A DNA stretch of 64,000 nt from Nitrospiraceae bacterium (GTDB lineage: Bacteria > Nitrospirota > Nitrospiria > Nitrospirales > UBA8639), in the NCBI GenBank assembly GCA_020632595.1, contig JACKFF010000016.1:17197-81196 (forward strand), written 5' to 3'. Below the pieces are notes generated by a model, which saw nothing but the letters and a program-made list of their open reading frames with translations, made no database searches and was not told the origin of the DNA. Positions 26,013 through 34,912 of the stretch are shown piece after piece (the first letter of the stretch is position 1; each line of letters begins with the position of its first letter). Position numbers and translations under genes: made by a program.

Positions 26013-26325
26013 AGGATTTTCAACGTCATTTGATTCTCTGTCAGCTGGCTATTTTGCCTATTGGCTGGAAGCTTTACGGGGATATACTTCCTGGCCATGA
26101 TGATGCTGTCTCACCAAATAGAAGCTTCGTGCGATAGGTTTCCGGTAACCATAGTGATTTGCTATGAGGAGCGGGCGCGATATGACGAGAAGCTTTCTTC
26201 CGCATAACCCGGAATTTATAAAGGGAGAAATACAAGACTTCGCGAGTGTGGTCCCTATTGAAAACCGGTTCTCATGTGGTTCTATCAATATCACGCCTCT
26301 TTTAACAGAGTCATGTGAAGAGAAA
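26013..26325. other. intergenic region between arnT and a glycosyltransferase gene
   Basis: About 310 bases with no recognisable gene. Open frames here on both strands (for example plus 26164-26559) continue into the neighbouring gene in the wrong frame. It should hold the arnT promoter, but no clear -35/-10 pair stands out. Confidence 0.4.
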
Positions 26326-27591
26326 TTAGGTTGCCGACATAAGCTGGAGGTACTTTTCCGCGATCCTGCCCACCTCGAATTCCGTAGCGCGGGCACGCAG
26401 CTGCTCCTGGCCAAGTGGACGGTCAAGGACTCCGAGAATAGCTTCGGCCAGCGCTTTGTCATCACCGACCGGTACCAATGGTCCAAAGGCTCCCTTTTGG
26501 AGAATCTCAGTAGGCCCGCTCGGGCAGTCTGTGCTGACAATCGGACATCCACATGCTAACGCTTCGATCAGGACGTTCGGACAACCTTCCCATGCTGACG
26601 AGAGCACAAATACCGAAGCTTTGGCCATAAAGGCGAAGGGATTGTCGACAAATCCGGGCATGGAAATATCTTGGGTGAGGGCCAAGGTTTCAGCCAGCTT
26701 TTCAAGCTCATCACGCATCCTTCCCTCCCCGAGGATCACCAGCCGGGCTGGGCGCACAGAACGCACTCGTCCAAAGGCCTTTATGAGACACGCGAAGTCC
26801 TTTTGTGGCACATGTCTCCCGACACCCAGGATGACCGGCAGAGTATCTGCCGGAAACCACGGATGGTCAACCGGGATGCGGGCTTTTTCCTGTACCTGGG
26901 TGAGGGCCACCGGATTGTAAATCGTCGTAATGCGATCACGTTGGATTCCCGTTAACGAGGACACATCTTCGGCGACGCCATCCGCCACGGTCGCGATTTC
27001 ATCTGCCCATGGGTACACGCGTTGTAAGAGAGGAGCAAGGAAACGCCAACGCCACTTTTTGGATGTCTTGATGATGGGAGATAAGCTGGTTTGTTCGTTG
27101 ATCACCACGCGAGTTCTGCCACCTGCAAGGCGCGCGGCTAACAAGGCGATGAGATTCGCAGGGGTTTTCGCCGTGAGCATCGTATCTGGTTTCTCACGCC
27201 GTAAATATTCAACCAGATCAGGAAGATATCCGATAGTTTTGGGAGGATGAGACGAGAGCAGGATTGGGAGGAGCATTGACCAGAAAGCTCCAACATCAGC
27301 TGACACGGCATGGAAGCATCCCCGCCATTTTGTGCCCCCCTTGAGCCCGATGACCTTAACCTTCGGGGAAATCCTGTCCAGGTAGGGCCCCGAGACCTGA
27401 CATAAGATCAGGTCCACTCTGTGGTTGCGATCGGCAAAGGCCTCTGAGAGATAGACCATAGCCCTTGCCACGCCGCCCCCGGCAAGAGATGGTAGAAATA
27501 TCGCAAGATGCTTACGGTCTGGTGGCTCATCTTCTCTCTTGATCGATGGACTCGGGAGTGGGGCGAAATCCGGGGAATTCGGCGTCATCAT
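26326..27591 (-). CDS. glycosyltransferase family 4 (GT-B)
   Basis: A GT4 glycosyltransferase of about 421 residues. The N-terminal half has FLPSLAGGGVARAMVYLS, the acceptor-side glycine-rich loop. The C-terminal Glycos_transf_1 domain shows VILGVGRHVPQKDF, ARLVILGEGRMRDELE, ISMPGFVDNP and the E-x7-E donor motif in SSAWEGCPNVLIEALACG. The frame stays open far upstream, over the end of the previous gene, but homology begins after residue 88, so the double ATG at 27591/27588 is taken. It lies 23 bases after the GT2 gene and is likely in its operon. Donor and acceptor are unknown. Confidence 0.9.
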   Translation of the reverse strand: MMTPNSPDFAPLPSPSIKREDEPPDRKHLAIFLPSLAGGGVARAMVYLSEAFADRNHRVDLILCQVSGPYLDRISPKVKVIGLKGGTKWRGCFHAVSADVGAFWSMLLPILLSSHPPKTIGYLPDLVEYLRREKPDTMLTAKTPANLIALLAARLAGGRTRVVINEQTSLSPIIKTSKKWRWRFLAPLLQRVYPWADEIATVADGVAEDVSSLTGIQRDRITTIYNPVALTQVQEKARIPVDHPWFPADTLPVILGVGRHVPQKDFACLIKAFGRVRSVRPARLVILGEGRMRDELEKLAETLALTQDISMPGFVDNPFAFMAKASVFVLSSAWEGCPNVLIEALACGCPIVSTDCPSGPTEILQKGAFGPLVPVGDDKALAEAILGVLDRPLGQEQLRARATEFEVGRIAEKYLQLMSAT

Positions 27592-27614
27592 ATGATTAAA
27601 AGTTGATTTGAGAC

Positions 27615-28643
27615 CTAATTGAATAGATGCTGGGCTGATCGGGTGAGGACATGTTCTCGTATGGTATTGCCGAGGCTTTTGCGCAGAGGGGAGTGCACAT
27701 AATATTTCAGAGCCTTCCACCCCATGCCGTTCCAGGCCGCCCAACAGGTCCGTATCCACTTTTCGCTGACTGCTTGTGCCATTGCAGGCTGCGAATACCG
27801 GTGTGTTTGCCGATTGGCTTCTTGAAGTTTCCGTAACCAATTTTCCGCCCATTGAAGGTAATCATCGTCCGGCGTGAATTGGGCTTTTCGCATGCGGGAC
27901 AAGGTCAAATGCGGACCGAGATCCTCCTCGGTGAAAGGGACCCCCAAGACGTTGAGTTGATGGCGGATGATGGCCCGCTTTTTTTCATCACCCAGCTCTA
28001 CTGTCTGACTGGTAATTTGATCGGCGTGTATACGGCCGTAGACCAGGCACTCAGGGAGGTTGGCGAGTTTATACTTTTGGGCCAGTCTCACGTGGAGGTC
28101 ATAATCCTGACAGCGTGGGTAGTCATTTCGATATCCATATTCCTGCAAAATTTTAGTCCGGGCCATTATCGATCGGTTACTCAGGGAACATCGAAACAAA
28201 AGTTGAATGTCGACGTCCTCAGGTAAAATGGGCTGACGCTTGATCCGTTTTAATGGCCGGCCTTGTTCGTCCATCATGCGACACCAGCTTCCTACTTGTG
28301 CATAATCATGATGGGCATCCAGAAAGCTGACCTGTTTCTCCAGACGCGTTGGAAACGCCCGATCGTCGCTATCTAACATGGCGATAAATTCACCACGAGC
28401 CTGTTCAATGCCTTTATTGCGGGTCTTGGGAATCCCGAGATTGTGTTCATTCCTGATGATGCGCACACGAGGATCTTGATATGAACGCATGATTTCAATG
28501 GTGCGGTCTTTCGAGCCATCGTCTATGAGGAGTATTTCGAAATTGGTAAACGTTTGTGCCAAAATGCTTTCAATGGCGTCTCCAATATATTTTTCGCGGT
28601 TATACGCCGGGATAAATACGGTAACTTTTGGATTGTCAATCAT
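27615..28643 (-). CDS. glycosyltransferase family 2
   Basis: A 342-residue GT2 (GT-A fold) enzyme. VTVFIPAYNREKYIGDAIES opens the nucleotide-sugar domain, followed by ILLIDDGSKDRT, NLGIPKTRNKGIEQA and the metal-binding FIAMLDSDD (D-x-D). The later segment DVDIQLLFRCSLSNRSIMAR and YGRIHADQITSQ fits other polysaccharide GT2s. There are no membrane helices, so it acts at the cytoplasmic face. It is the first gene of a two-gene unit with the downstream GT4. Its role in a specific polymer cannot be told. Confidence 0.9.
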   Translation of the reverse strand: MIDNPKVTVFIPAYNREKYIGDAIESILAQTFTNFEILLIDDGSKDRTIEIMRSYQDPRVRIIRNEHNLGIPKTRNKGIEQARGEFIAMLDSDDRAFPTRLEKQVSFLDAHHDYAQVGSWCRMMDEQGRPLKRIKRQPILPEDVDIQLLFRCSLSNRSIMARTKILQEYGYRNDYPRCQDYDLHVRLAQKYKLANLPECLVYGRIHADQITSQTVELGDEKKRAIIRHQLNVLGVPFTEEDLGPHLTLSRMRKAQFTPDDDYLQWAENWLRKLQEANRQTHRYSQPAMAQAVSEKWIRTCWAAWNGMGWKALKYYVHSPLRKSLGNTIREHVLTRSAQHLFN

Positions 28644-28918
28644 CGTCGTCTGACCGGAAGGTTTCAGTGTTACCAGATGAGTTCGTAATTCATGCGCTAT
28701 TGGAGCTAAAATCGGATAAGATGTTGACTCTTTTTTAAAAAAAGTTCATAACACATCTCCTGAAAGTTCACGTGCCGATGCGGGAATCGGAGCTTCTCAG
28801 GCAGGTGGTAGTCACGCATTCTTCTCTAGGGGTCTCAAATCATATCCGATGTATCCCCTGTTTTCCAAATTTTTGGTTTTTTGACACCACGAGTTGCACC
28901 CAAACACTCTTCAACACG

Positions 28919-29734
28919 ATGTCTTTTCAATTACAGGTCAAACAACGATCGCCCTTTTTCTGGAAGCGAGCCCGATATTTTTTATCAAGGCTTTTCGGCG
29001 TCCGCTTGCAAAAGGATAAAAGCCTACATTTTGTGACAATCAATGGGCAGCAATTTAAGCGATTGGTTTTTTGTGATTCTTCCCTGGCTCTTGAAATTGA
29101 GCGGAATCTCGAGTGCTTCCGGGGGGAGGGGATCTTCCCGAATATGGTGATTCGTTATGAGCGGGAAATCTGGGTGGAGTTTGTTCAAGGGCGTCTCATC
29201 AAAGAGGTTGATGACTCACTCGTTGAAAAAGTGGCCATGTTTTATAGCCGTTTATATTCTGAAGCTTCCCGGTTGGTGGAAACGAATACGACCTTGTTCC
29301 CCGATCGCCTGGACCGGGATCTGTATTTTCTCAATCAGATTGGGATTCTTTCGAATGGATTGTTGGGGGAGCTGAGAAAATCCGTGGATGCCCTGCAGCC
29401 TACACACTGTTGGATCGGGTTCGATTATACCGACCCCGTCAAGAAAAACTTTGTGCTCAATCCCAAGACCCATTTGCTGTGTGCTGTCGATGTGGAAGGC
29501 CTCGTCAGTGAGTATCTCATAGGCATGGGTGCTGCCAAAGCCCTGGTGCGATGGCTGAATCCATTCAAAAACGAGTTTTTCCGATTGTTGGCGACCAAGG
29601 GCGCGCCCGATATTCAAGCCTATTATGGATTTATCGAATTGTGTTTTCTCGCTCAGTGGACGAAACGGGCATTTTTTGAAAGGGATTGGAAAGCCATAAA
29701 GCCAGACTATTTCGAAGGGTATCGGGGACTGTAG
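28919..29734 (+). CDS. kinase-like (APH/LPS-kinase fold) protein, tentative
   Basis: About 271 residues if started at the ATG 28919 (MSFQLQVKQRSPFFW); the frame is open further upstream to 28772 with little protein character. A beta-rich N-terminal lobe (LHFVTINGQQFKRLVFCDSS) is followed by VIRYEREIWVEFVQGRLI. Then comes HCWIGFDYTDPVKKNFVLNP plus LLCAVDVEGLV, which resembles the catalytic D-x4-N and D-x-E/G pair of aminoglycoside-phosphotransferase or LPS-core kinases (Asp, Asn, then Asp-Val-Glu). I infer a possible small-molecule or glycolipid kinase; the match is weak. Neighbours are surface-glycan genes. Confidence 0.5.
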   Translation: MSFQLQVKQRSPFFWKRARYFLSRLFGVRLQKDKSLHFVTINGQQFKRLVFCDSSLALEIERNLECFRGEGIFPNMVIRYEREIWVEFVQGRLIKEVDDSLVEKVAMFYSRLYSEASRLVETNTTLFPDRLDRDLYFLNQIGILSNGLLGELRKSVDALQPTHCWIGFDYTDPVKKNFVLNPKTHLLCAVDVEGLVSEYLIGMGAAKALVRWLNPFKNEFFRLLATKGAPDIQAYYGFIELCFLAQWTKRAFFERDWKAIKPDYFEGYRGL

Positions 29735-29771
29735 GAGTATCGGCAATGAGCGTTGGAACGTATGGAGAAAA

Positions 29772-30491
29772 TTAGTAACCCTTAGGGCTTTTTCCAAAGA
29801 CCCGCTGGATCCGGTCAGCCAGCGAGAGCCGATTGATGACGACAATGAACACCTTTCGCATGTGCCCTTCCGGGCATTGAACGGGGCGGACCCCATGCCA
29901 GGATTTATCCAATCGTTGAAATATCAGACTGAAATTCCCAATGGCGGTTGAAGCCAACGATTGCGGGAAATCTTCAAAGCTGGGAGCGCTTTTTCGGCTA
30001 AACCGCCCTTGATCGTCGAGAATAACGGTCTCGCCGCCCCAGGCAGGGTCCCAATCCTCTTTCGTGTTAAAGTAGAAAATGTGAGAACCAAGTTTATGTT
30101 TGGCATCACAATGTGGAGAAACAGAACATCCATTGGGGGTATAGTGCCAATGAAAATTCAATGCAAGGGACTTGACCCCAAATAATCGTTTTAAAAAATT
30201 CGAATAGGGCTTTCCCTGAAGTTCAGCTAGAAATTGATTCCAATGAGGAGAGAGAGGTAAGCCCGGGCCATACTCTAATGTGTAGCGATCATGGCTTTGC
30301 TGCCCGTGAGCCCGCTTGACCCCAAAACGCTTTTGAAACATGGAGACATTCGGGAGAGTCTCAACCAGGCCTTGATAGCCTGCCTCCGTCAGGAGATCCG
30401 GGGGATTCATCCACGGATAGGGCTTGGCTTCCTGAAAGAATTGGGCAGGAATAGCTTCCAGGGCGGGAAAGTTTAGGTACGTCATAACCAC
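29772..30491 (-). CDS. 2OG-Fe(II) oxygenase family protein
   Basis: A 239-residue cupin-fold dioxygenase. The iron triad is visible: His and Asp of SPHCDAKHKLGSH, and a distal His in DKSWHGVRPV, followed by the 2-oxoglutarate-binding Arg in GHMRKVFIVVINR. The beta-helix core contains LNFHWHYTPNGCS and WGGETVILDDQGRF. Such stand-alone oxygenases in polysaccharide regions hydroxylate sugars, lipids or proteins; the substrate is unknown. The second methionine (two codons in) is an equally good start. It is convergent with the kinase-like gene upstream in the window, their stops 37 bases apart. Confidence 0.8.
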   Translation of the reverse strand: MVMTYLNFPALEAIPAQFFQEAKPYPWMNPPDLLTEAGYQGLVETLPNVSMFQKRFGVKRAHGQQSHDRYTLEYGPGLPLSPHWNQFLAELQGKPYSNFLKRLFGVKSLALNFHWHYTPNGCSVSPHCDAKHKLGSHIFYFNTKEDWDPAWGGETVILDDQGRFSRKSAPSFEDFPQSLASTAIGNFSLIFQRLDKSWHGVRPVQCPEGHMRKVFIVVINRLSLADRIQRVFGKSPKGY

Positions 30492-30514
30492 AAATAATCA
30501 ATCAATAATGAACT

Positions 30515-31258
30515 TTAGGGGAGGCAATATTTTAACAACTTTTGAGTGCAATCCTTCAATCTCGGCTTCCACCGCATATAGGAGTAGCTGATAAGATTCC
30601 CGTTGGCGTCAAATTTACAAACCAAGGGTTCTCCGGTTCTCATCGTGATTTGCTTGATGCTGGCTTCATCGAGATGAAGGAGAAATTGTAGCAAACTTCG
30701 GATACTGTTGTTGTGTGCAACCAGCAGAATCGTTTTTCCCTCTTTCAGCAGGGGAGCAATGTCTTCCTCCCAGCAAGGAATAAGCCGGTGTTGGGTGTCC
30801 TGAAGGCTTTCTGCCAAAGGAAGGTCCTGAGAATTCAAATCTGCATATAAGGGATCCAGGCCTGGAAATCGAGGATCCTGAGGAGAAAGGGAAGGTGGAA
30901 CCGCGGAAAAGTGGCGCTGCCATATCAGGACTTGTTTCGCACCGAACTGTGTTGATGCTTCCCACCAGGTCATTCCTTGGAGAGCGCCGTAATGACGTTC
31001 ATTCAGCCGCCAACTCCTCCGCACCGGAACAGAGGGTAAATCCATGTTCTGCAGTATAATGGTTGCCGTTTCATGCGCTCGGCTTAATACCGATGAGAAA
31101 CACAGGTCAAACATTATTCTTTTCCCCTTGAGGATTTGGGCTGCCCGCTGCGCTTCAATGACACCTTTTGGGCTTAATCCTATATCGGTCCAGCCTGTAA
31201 ACCGTTTTTCGCGGTTCCATAGGCTTTCTCCGTGGCGTAAAAGAACGAGTGTTCCCAT
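30515..31258 (-). CDS. gpmA: 2,3-bisphosphoglycerate-dependent phosphoglycerate mutase-like
   Basis: A 247-residue histidine-phosphatase-superfamily protein of GpmA length. Phospho-His9 is in LVLLRHGESLWN, then RFTGWTDIGLSPKG, Arg60/His62 in SRAHETA, Glu87/His89 in LNERHYGALQG, and the second catalytic His182 in VAHNNSIRSLL. The last motif normally reads A-H-G-N-S, so Gly is replaced by Asn directly after the catalytic His. It could be the glycolytic enzyme, or a paralog acting on another phosphate within this glycan region. It precedes the oxygenase gene on the minus strand by 23 bases, suggesting co-transcription. Confidence 0.85.
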   Translation of the reverse strand: MGTLVLLRHGESLWNREKRFTGWTDIGLSPKGVIEAQRAAQILKGKRIMFDLCFSSVLSRAHETATIILQNMDLPSVPVRRSWRLNERHYGALQGMTWWEASTQFGAKQVLIWQRHFSAVPPSLSPQDPRFPGLDPLYADLNSQDLPLAESLQDTQHRLIPCWEEDIAPLLKEGKTILLVAHNNSIRSLLQFLLHLDEASIKQITMRTGEPLVCKFDANGNLISYSYMRWKPRLKDCTQKLLKYCLP

Positions 31259-31589
31259 TTTGTTAAAAGGAAAGTTTGCGCCTTGATGTTTCGATTGACA
31301 GGTACTCGCTTCACAGAATTACAGGCAAAAGGCATTTAATATCCAATTGTCAGACACGATCTACAGAATACCATAGGTTTTCTCGAGAATGAATAAGGAT
31401 TTTCAAATTGGGGCATGCTGTGGCACGGGGGCTCACGGGAATGATTGACAGAACCCGTATTTTCAGGAATCATGAAACGCTTTGCCAAGATGTCCATTTG
31501 CATGGATCGTTCATGGCATCCACATGGAAGACCAATGAAGATTAGGCTGAACGGGCAATTTTTCCAATTTTCCGCATGGGATCGTACCG
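31259..31589. other. divergent intergenic region between gpmA and a PhyH-like gene
   Basis: About 330 bases between two divergent genes, without a credible coding frame. It should contain promoters for both sides. No strong -35/-10 pair, operator-like palindrome or RNA gene was recognised. Confidence 0.4.
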
Positions 31590-32528
31590 ATGCCTCTATC
31601 CTCTGAAACCTCGGAAATGGTCAAGCAGCCCATTCGTCAGAATCGGCTGCATAAGGTACTGCATAAAAATCTGAGAATTCCCCCGTGGGTGATTCGGCCA
31701 TTTTATCGCGCCCTGAAAATCACCGGTAGCCCCATGCAATACCGTTTGCGAAAGCGATTGGCCGGAGAAATTATTGCGGTCCCGAAGCCCCGGATCACCA
31801 TTTCAGACAGAGCCGGATACCGGCTGTTTGGGCCTGACGATATTGAAGGAACCGATCGCATTGTCAGGTATTGTGAAGCAGTGTATCAGCAATCACGAGC
31901 GGATTTTCCCCCGGAATATTTTCAAAAACATCCTCATAAGAAATTTCTGTTCCCGATTCTTGAAGGTGCCGAATTCTGCCGCCATCCGGAATTGCTCAGG
32001 TTTATGGTGTCCCGCCCTATTCTTGATGCCGCAGCCGCGTATCTGGGAACGGTACCGAAGTTAACCGGAGCCCGGCTTTGTTGGTCACCTGAAAATGAAA
32101 CGGCTCGCTCCAGCCAGCTCTTCCACTTCGATTATGAAGATCTCAGACAGGTCAAAATATTTATGAATATCTTTGAAACGAAGGAGGACCAGGGGCCGCT
32201 GACCTTTCTTCCCGCCGATATATCCCATCAGGTGCAGAGAGCGATCGGGCGTGTGCTTGGTCGTGTGCAGGACGAACGAATTTATGAGGGAGGGGGAAGA
32301 AATCATGAGGTGAAGTTGATCGGACCGCCAGGCTCAGGGGCGTTCCTGGACACGTCCCGCTGTCTTCACTATGGGAGCCGGTGTAATCGACGAGATCGCG
32401 TGGTCCTGATCATCCAATTTCTTAATTGCTTTTCCGCGTTCCGACCCACGGCCCCATTCACTGTACCTTCCGACCTTCCTGGATTTAAGCCGGACCTTGT
32501 TCAGAGGCTGGCCTTAGGGATCCATTAA
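31590..32528 (+). CDS. phytanoyl-CoA dioxygenase (PhyH)-like oxygenase
   Basis: A 312-residue putative Fe(II)/2OG dioxygenase of the PhyH type. The metal pair is in SQLFHFDYEDLRQ (His-x-Asp), the distal His in DTSRCLHYGSRC, and a 2OG-binding Arg follows in NRRDRVVLIIQF. The N-terminal part is basic and helical (RLHKVLHKNLRIPPWVIRPF). PhyH-like proteins in surface-glycan clusters hydroxylate sugars or lipids; the substrate is unknown. The region just after the stop is shared with the 3' flank of the methyltransferase gene at 35.8 kb, showing that both genes border copies of the same inserted rhs-ank segment. Confidence 0.75.
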   Translation: MPLSSETSEMVKQPIRQNRLHKVLHKNLRIPPWVIRPFYRALKITGSPMQYRLRKRLAGEIIAVPKPRITISDRAGYRLFGPDDIEGTDRIVRYCEAVYQQSRADFPPEYFQKHPHKKFLFPILEGAEFCRHPELLRFMVSRPILDAAAAYLGTVPKLTGARLCWSPENETARSSQLFHFDYEDLRQVKIFMNIFETKEDQGPLTFLPADISHQVQRAIGRVLGRVQDERIYEGGGRNHEVKLIGPPGSGAFLDTSRCLHYGSRCNRRDRVVLIIQFLNCFSAFRPTAPFTVPSDLPGFKPDLVQRLALGIH

Positions 32529-32529
32529 T

Positions 32530-32841
32530 CCAATCAGTTTCCGTATGGCATATGGGCTTACATAAATGACAAGAGCACATCGGAATCTGAATTTTGATGA
32601 TCAACCGTCGACGATGGGAAAATTGTTGAGATAATGGATTAGCTAACCACCTATGGGCCGACCCAGTTCATGCCAAGCACCTAGGGCAAACCTCCTCATT
32701 GTGGGGAGAATGAAATGGCCACGCGGACAAAGGATCCTGTTAGGAGACAATGGAGAATTTGGATACGTATGGAGTGGCCATCCCGGATAGTCTAAAATTT
32801 AGGCATATTGTATGACAAAGACTGCTCCCAACATTCTTACT
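32530..32841. repeat. duplicated 3' flank of the ankyrin gene (copy 1)
   Basis: These ~310 bases have no gene but align over their length with 35845-36172. Shared blocks include CCTATGGGCCGA against CTCTATGGGCCGA, GTGGGGAGAATGAAA against GATGGGGAGAATAAAA, and the run GTCTTTTTCTCGGC at the gene end. The similarity continues into the ankyrin gene itself. It marks the boundary of a duplicated unit beginning just after the PhyH-like stop. Confidence 0.75.
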
Positions 32842-33693
32842 TTAATTAGTCTTTTTCTCGGCAGCCTCCAGTATTGCGACTACTTCGCTATGTCCTCGTC
32901 GTTTAGCCACTGAAAATGCTGTATCTCCAACCTCTAGTCCTCCTTTTGCTAAATCTCCCCATGGATCCGAATTCATTTTGACCGAACTGTTTGCTCCGTG
33001 ATTTAACAAAATTCTTACTATTTCAGAATTACCTCTAGCAGAAGCATCAATCAATGCAGTTATTCCATCATTGGCTTGATGATTTACATCTGCCCCAGCA
33101 GTTACCAACACCTGGACTGTTTGGACATTCCCACCCGCGACCGCGAACATAAGCGGACTAAATCCGTACTTTTCTTCAATTTCCTTAAGATCTGCACCAG
33201 CCCTTAGTAAATGCTTTACTAACTTAGGATCACATCCATTAGAGCCAGCAATCATTAGAGGATTTACCCAAATCTTTCCACTCTTATACTTCATTGAAAA
33301 TGATGCCCGTTTATCTAGCAGGGAAGCTACAACTCTTTCATGACAATAATAGGTAGCAACGTGTAAAGGAGTTTCTCCCCGATTTCCTCGAGCATTAAGG
33401 TCTGCCCCTTTATCAAGGAGTAATTCAACCATGGCTTCTTGTCCACCTTTGGCAGCATAATGTAATGCAGTCCAGCCCCTATAATCGGTCTTAGCAATCT
33501 TTTCTCCATTATCGAGAATTTCTTTCACCGATAGTACATTTCCTCGATAAGCTTCAACGTGCAATTTAGAAGAACATCCAACTAGAAATAGCAAAGTTAA
33601 AAATATACCTGAAAACCAAATACTAAAATTTGTCCAAACTTTTGATCTCATTTTTGAAGTATGTTTTGGAAAACCGACCTCAATTAGTTTCAT
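32842..33693 (-). CDS. ankyrin-repeat lipoprotein, candidate immunity protein
   Basis: A 283-residue protein with an N-terminal lipoprotein signal (WFSGIFLTLLFLVGC-SS) and about six ankyrin repeats: GWTALHYAAKGGQEAMVELLL, GETPLHVATYYCHERVVASLL, NPLMIAGSNGCDPKLVKHLL, SPLMFAVAGGNVQTVQVLV, TALIDASARGNSEIVRILL and TAFSVAKRRGHSEVVAIL. It should sit on the periplasmic face of a membrane. The gene begins 14 bases after the stop of the rhs tip on the same strand. Ankyrin proteins are known immunity partners in polymorphic toxin systems, so a toxin/immunity pairing is likely, with the toxin probably acting in the periplasm or at a membrane. A later ATG at 33651 is an alternative start. Codon use is AT-rich. 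Confidence 0.75.
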   Translation of the reverse strand: MKLIEVGFPKHTSKMRSKVWTNFSIWFSGIFLTLLFLVGCSSKLHVEAYRGNVLSVKEILDNGEKIAKTDYRGWTALHYAAKGGQEAMVELLLDKGADLNARGNRGETPLHVATYYCHERVVASLLDKRASFSMKYKSGKIWVNPLMIAGSNGCDPKLVKHLLRAGADLKEIEEKYGFSPLMFAVAGGNVQTVQVLVTAGADVNHQANDGITALIDASARGNSEIVRILLNHGANSSVKMNSDPWGDLAKGGLEVGDTAFSVAKRRGHSEVVAILEAAEKKTN

Positions 33694-33707
33694 TATTGGG
33701 CCAATAA

Positions 33708-34823
33708 TTAGGGTTGTCCAAGCCCGCAGCCGGATTCACCTTCAAATTCAATTGAACAATTTCCACCTTTGTTTCCAATCTTTTGCAGAGCTAAGCCTGT
33801 TAATCTTCCATTACTTAACACATCAAAACTCGATGCCCCTGAAACCGCTAAACTAGACACCCAAGGTGTTCTGGACAAAGACTGTACTGTTGATGGGGAA
33901 ACTGTACCAGTTAAGGCATCAAGATTAATTGCTTGGCTTTCAGGAGATTGCCCAGGAAGGCCTTTTACTTCCCCAATGCCTAATTCGATACCCCCCAAAT
34001 AATCTATAGTAGTAAAAGCCCCAGCCACCGCTGCACCGACAATTGCTCCATGAAAAGCACCATGCATAATATCATTTACACTTCCGGCACCTCCTGCGTA
34101 TCCCACTGTAGAGCCTCCTGCTGCTCCGGCAATAGCGCCAGCGCCTATTCTGAGAGCAAAGACTTTACCAATTTTAACTCCTGGGAACCAATCGTATGAA
34201 AAGTTAAATTCCGCTGTGGTGCCCCCGTTTAATGCTCCCGCCGCTCCTCCCATGGCGGCACCAAATAACAAGCCCTTACTAATATCTCCCCCATTTTGAG
34301 CCGCACTATACGCGCCAAATCCTCCTGTAATCGCGGTACCAAAAGCCGCTCCATTTATAACGGCTGCTTGAGCACATGGTGCACAGGCTATACTTGCTGC
34401 GGCCGTGCCAATAATAATTTCTCCCGCCAAAACATACCGTCCGCTTTTCGACTGCGTTAATAATCCGGTCCCAAGAATGCCGGACTGAATAGGTGAGAGG
34501 AAAGGGACAGGAACTATACCAACCTGAATACCAAAGCTGAGTACAGTGAATCCCGGACTGCCTAGTGTGTTTTTCAATTTTCGGGTAGCCTTTTTAAAGG
34601 CGTTTGTGATGGATTTGATCCCGAATCGTCCCGTGGGATCATTAAAAAGAATGGGGTTGTTATTCCCATAGGTATATCGATTAAAATCTTGGTGGTTTCC
34701 TGGATTGGGTACCAGGGTGTCGGCTGAGATAAACCGGCCGAGAGTCGCGTCGTAGTACCGAGCTTCATAGAAGTAGAGGCCCGTGCTGTCATCCAATTCC
34801 TTGCCCGTATATTTGTAGGCCAC
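33708..34823 (-). CDS. orphan Rhs C-terminal tip (RHS-core end plus variable domain)
   Basis: A 371-residue protein starting (GTG) inside what is normally the end of a long Rhs protein: YKYTGKELDDSTGLYFYEARYYD, GRFISADTLVPNP and NRYTYGNNNPILFNDPTGR form the RHS-associated core ending. After that a Gly/Ala-rich, partly hydrophobic segment (about residues 100-280) leads to a unique C-terminal 80 residues that I cannot assign to a toxin family. The frame is open up to 34886, then meets TAA, so the rest of the rhs gene is missing; the methyltransferase gene begins 26 bases beyond on the other strand. It reads as a displaced rhs tip of the sort found with immunity genes, here the ankyrin lipoprotein. 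Whether it is secreted without an N-terminal delivery part is doubtful. Confidence 0.75.
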   Translation of the reverse strand: MAYKYTGKELDDSTGLYFYEARYYDATLGRFISADTLVPNPGNHQDFNRYTYGNNNPILFNDPTGRFGIKSITNAFKKATRKLKNTLGSPGFTVLSFGIQVGIVPVPFLSPIQSGILGTGLLTQSKSGRYVLAGEIIIGTAAASIACAPCAQAAVINGAAFGTAITGGFGAYSAAQNGGDISKGLLFGAAMGGAAGALNGGTTAEFNFSYDWFPGVKIGKVFALRIGAGAIAGAAGGSTVGYAGGAGSVNDIMHGAFHGAIVGAAVAGAFTTIDYLGGIELGIGEVKGLPGQSPESQAINLDALTGTVSPSTVQSLSRTPWVSSLAVSGASSFDVLSNGRLTGLALQKIGNKGGNCSIEFEGESGCGLGQP

Positions 34824-34912
34824 GCTGGCCGTGCCCGTGTTCGTGAAGGGTTCGATAGCAATATCGTAAGAATGATAGATCTCATTTTAGAATAAAAAAG
34901 AGGCGACGGCTT

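Noticed and set aside
26164..26559. 131-codon plus-strand frame opposite the GT4 gene end
   Set aside because: Its second half is antisense to a well-supported glycosyltransferase domain, so it is a shadow frame.
27592..27852. 87-residue N-terminal extension of the GT4 glycosyltransferase
   Set aside because: It overlaps the end of the preceding GT2 gene in another frame and carries no GT4 similarity; the double ATG at 27588-27591 is the natural start.
33708..34823. Naming the Rhs tip as a specific nuclease or pore-forming toxin
   Set aside because: The Gly/Ala-rich segment is hydrophobic in places but is common before variable tips; the final 80 residues show no catalytic motif I can name.
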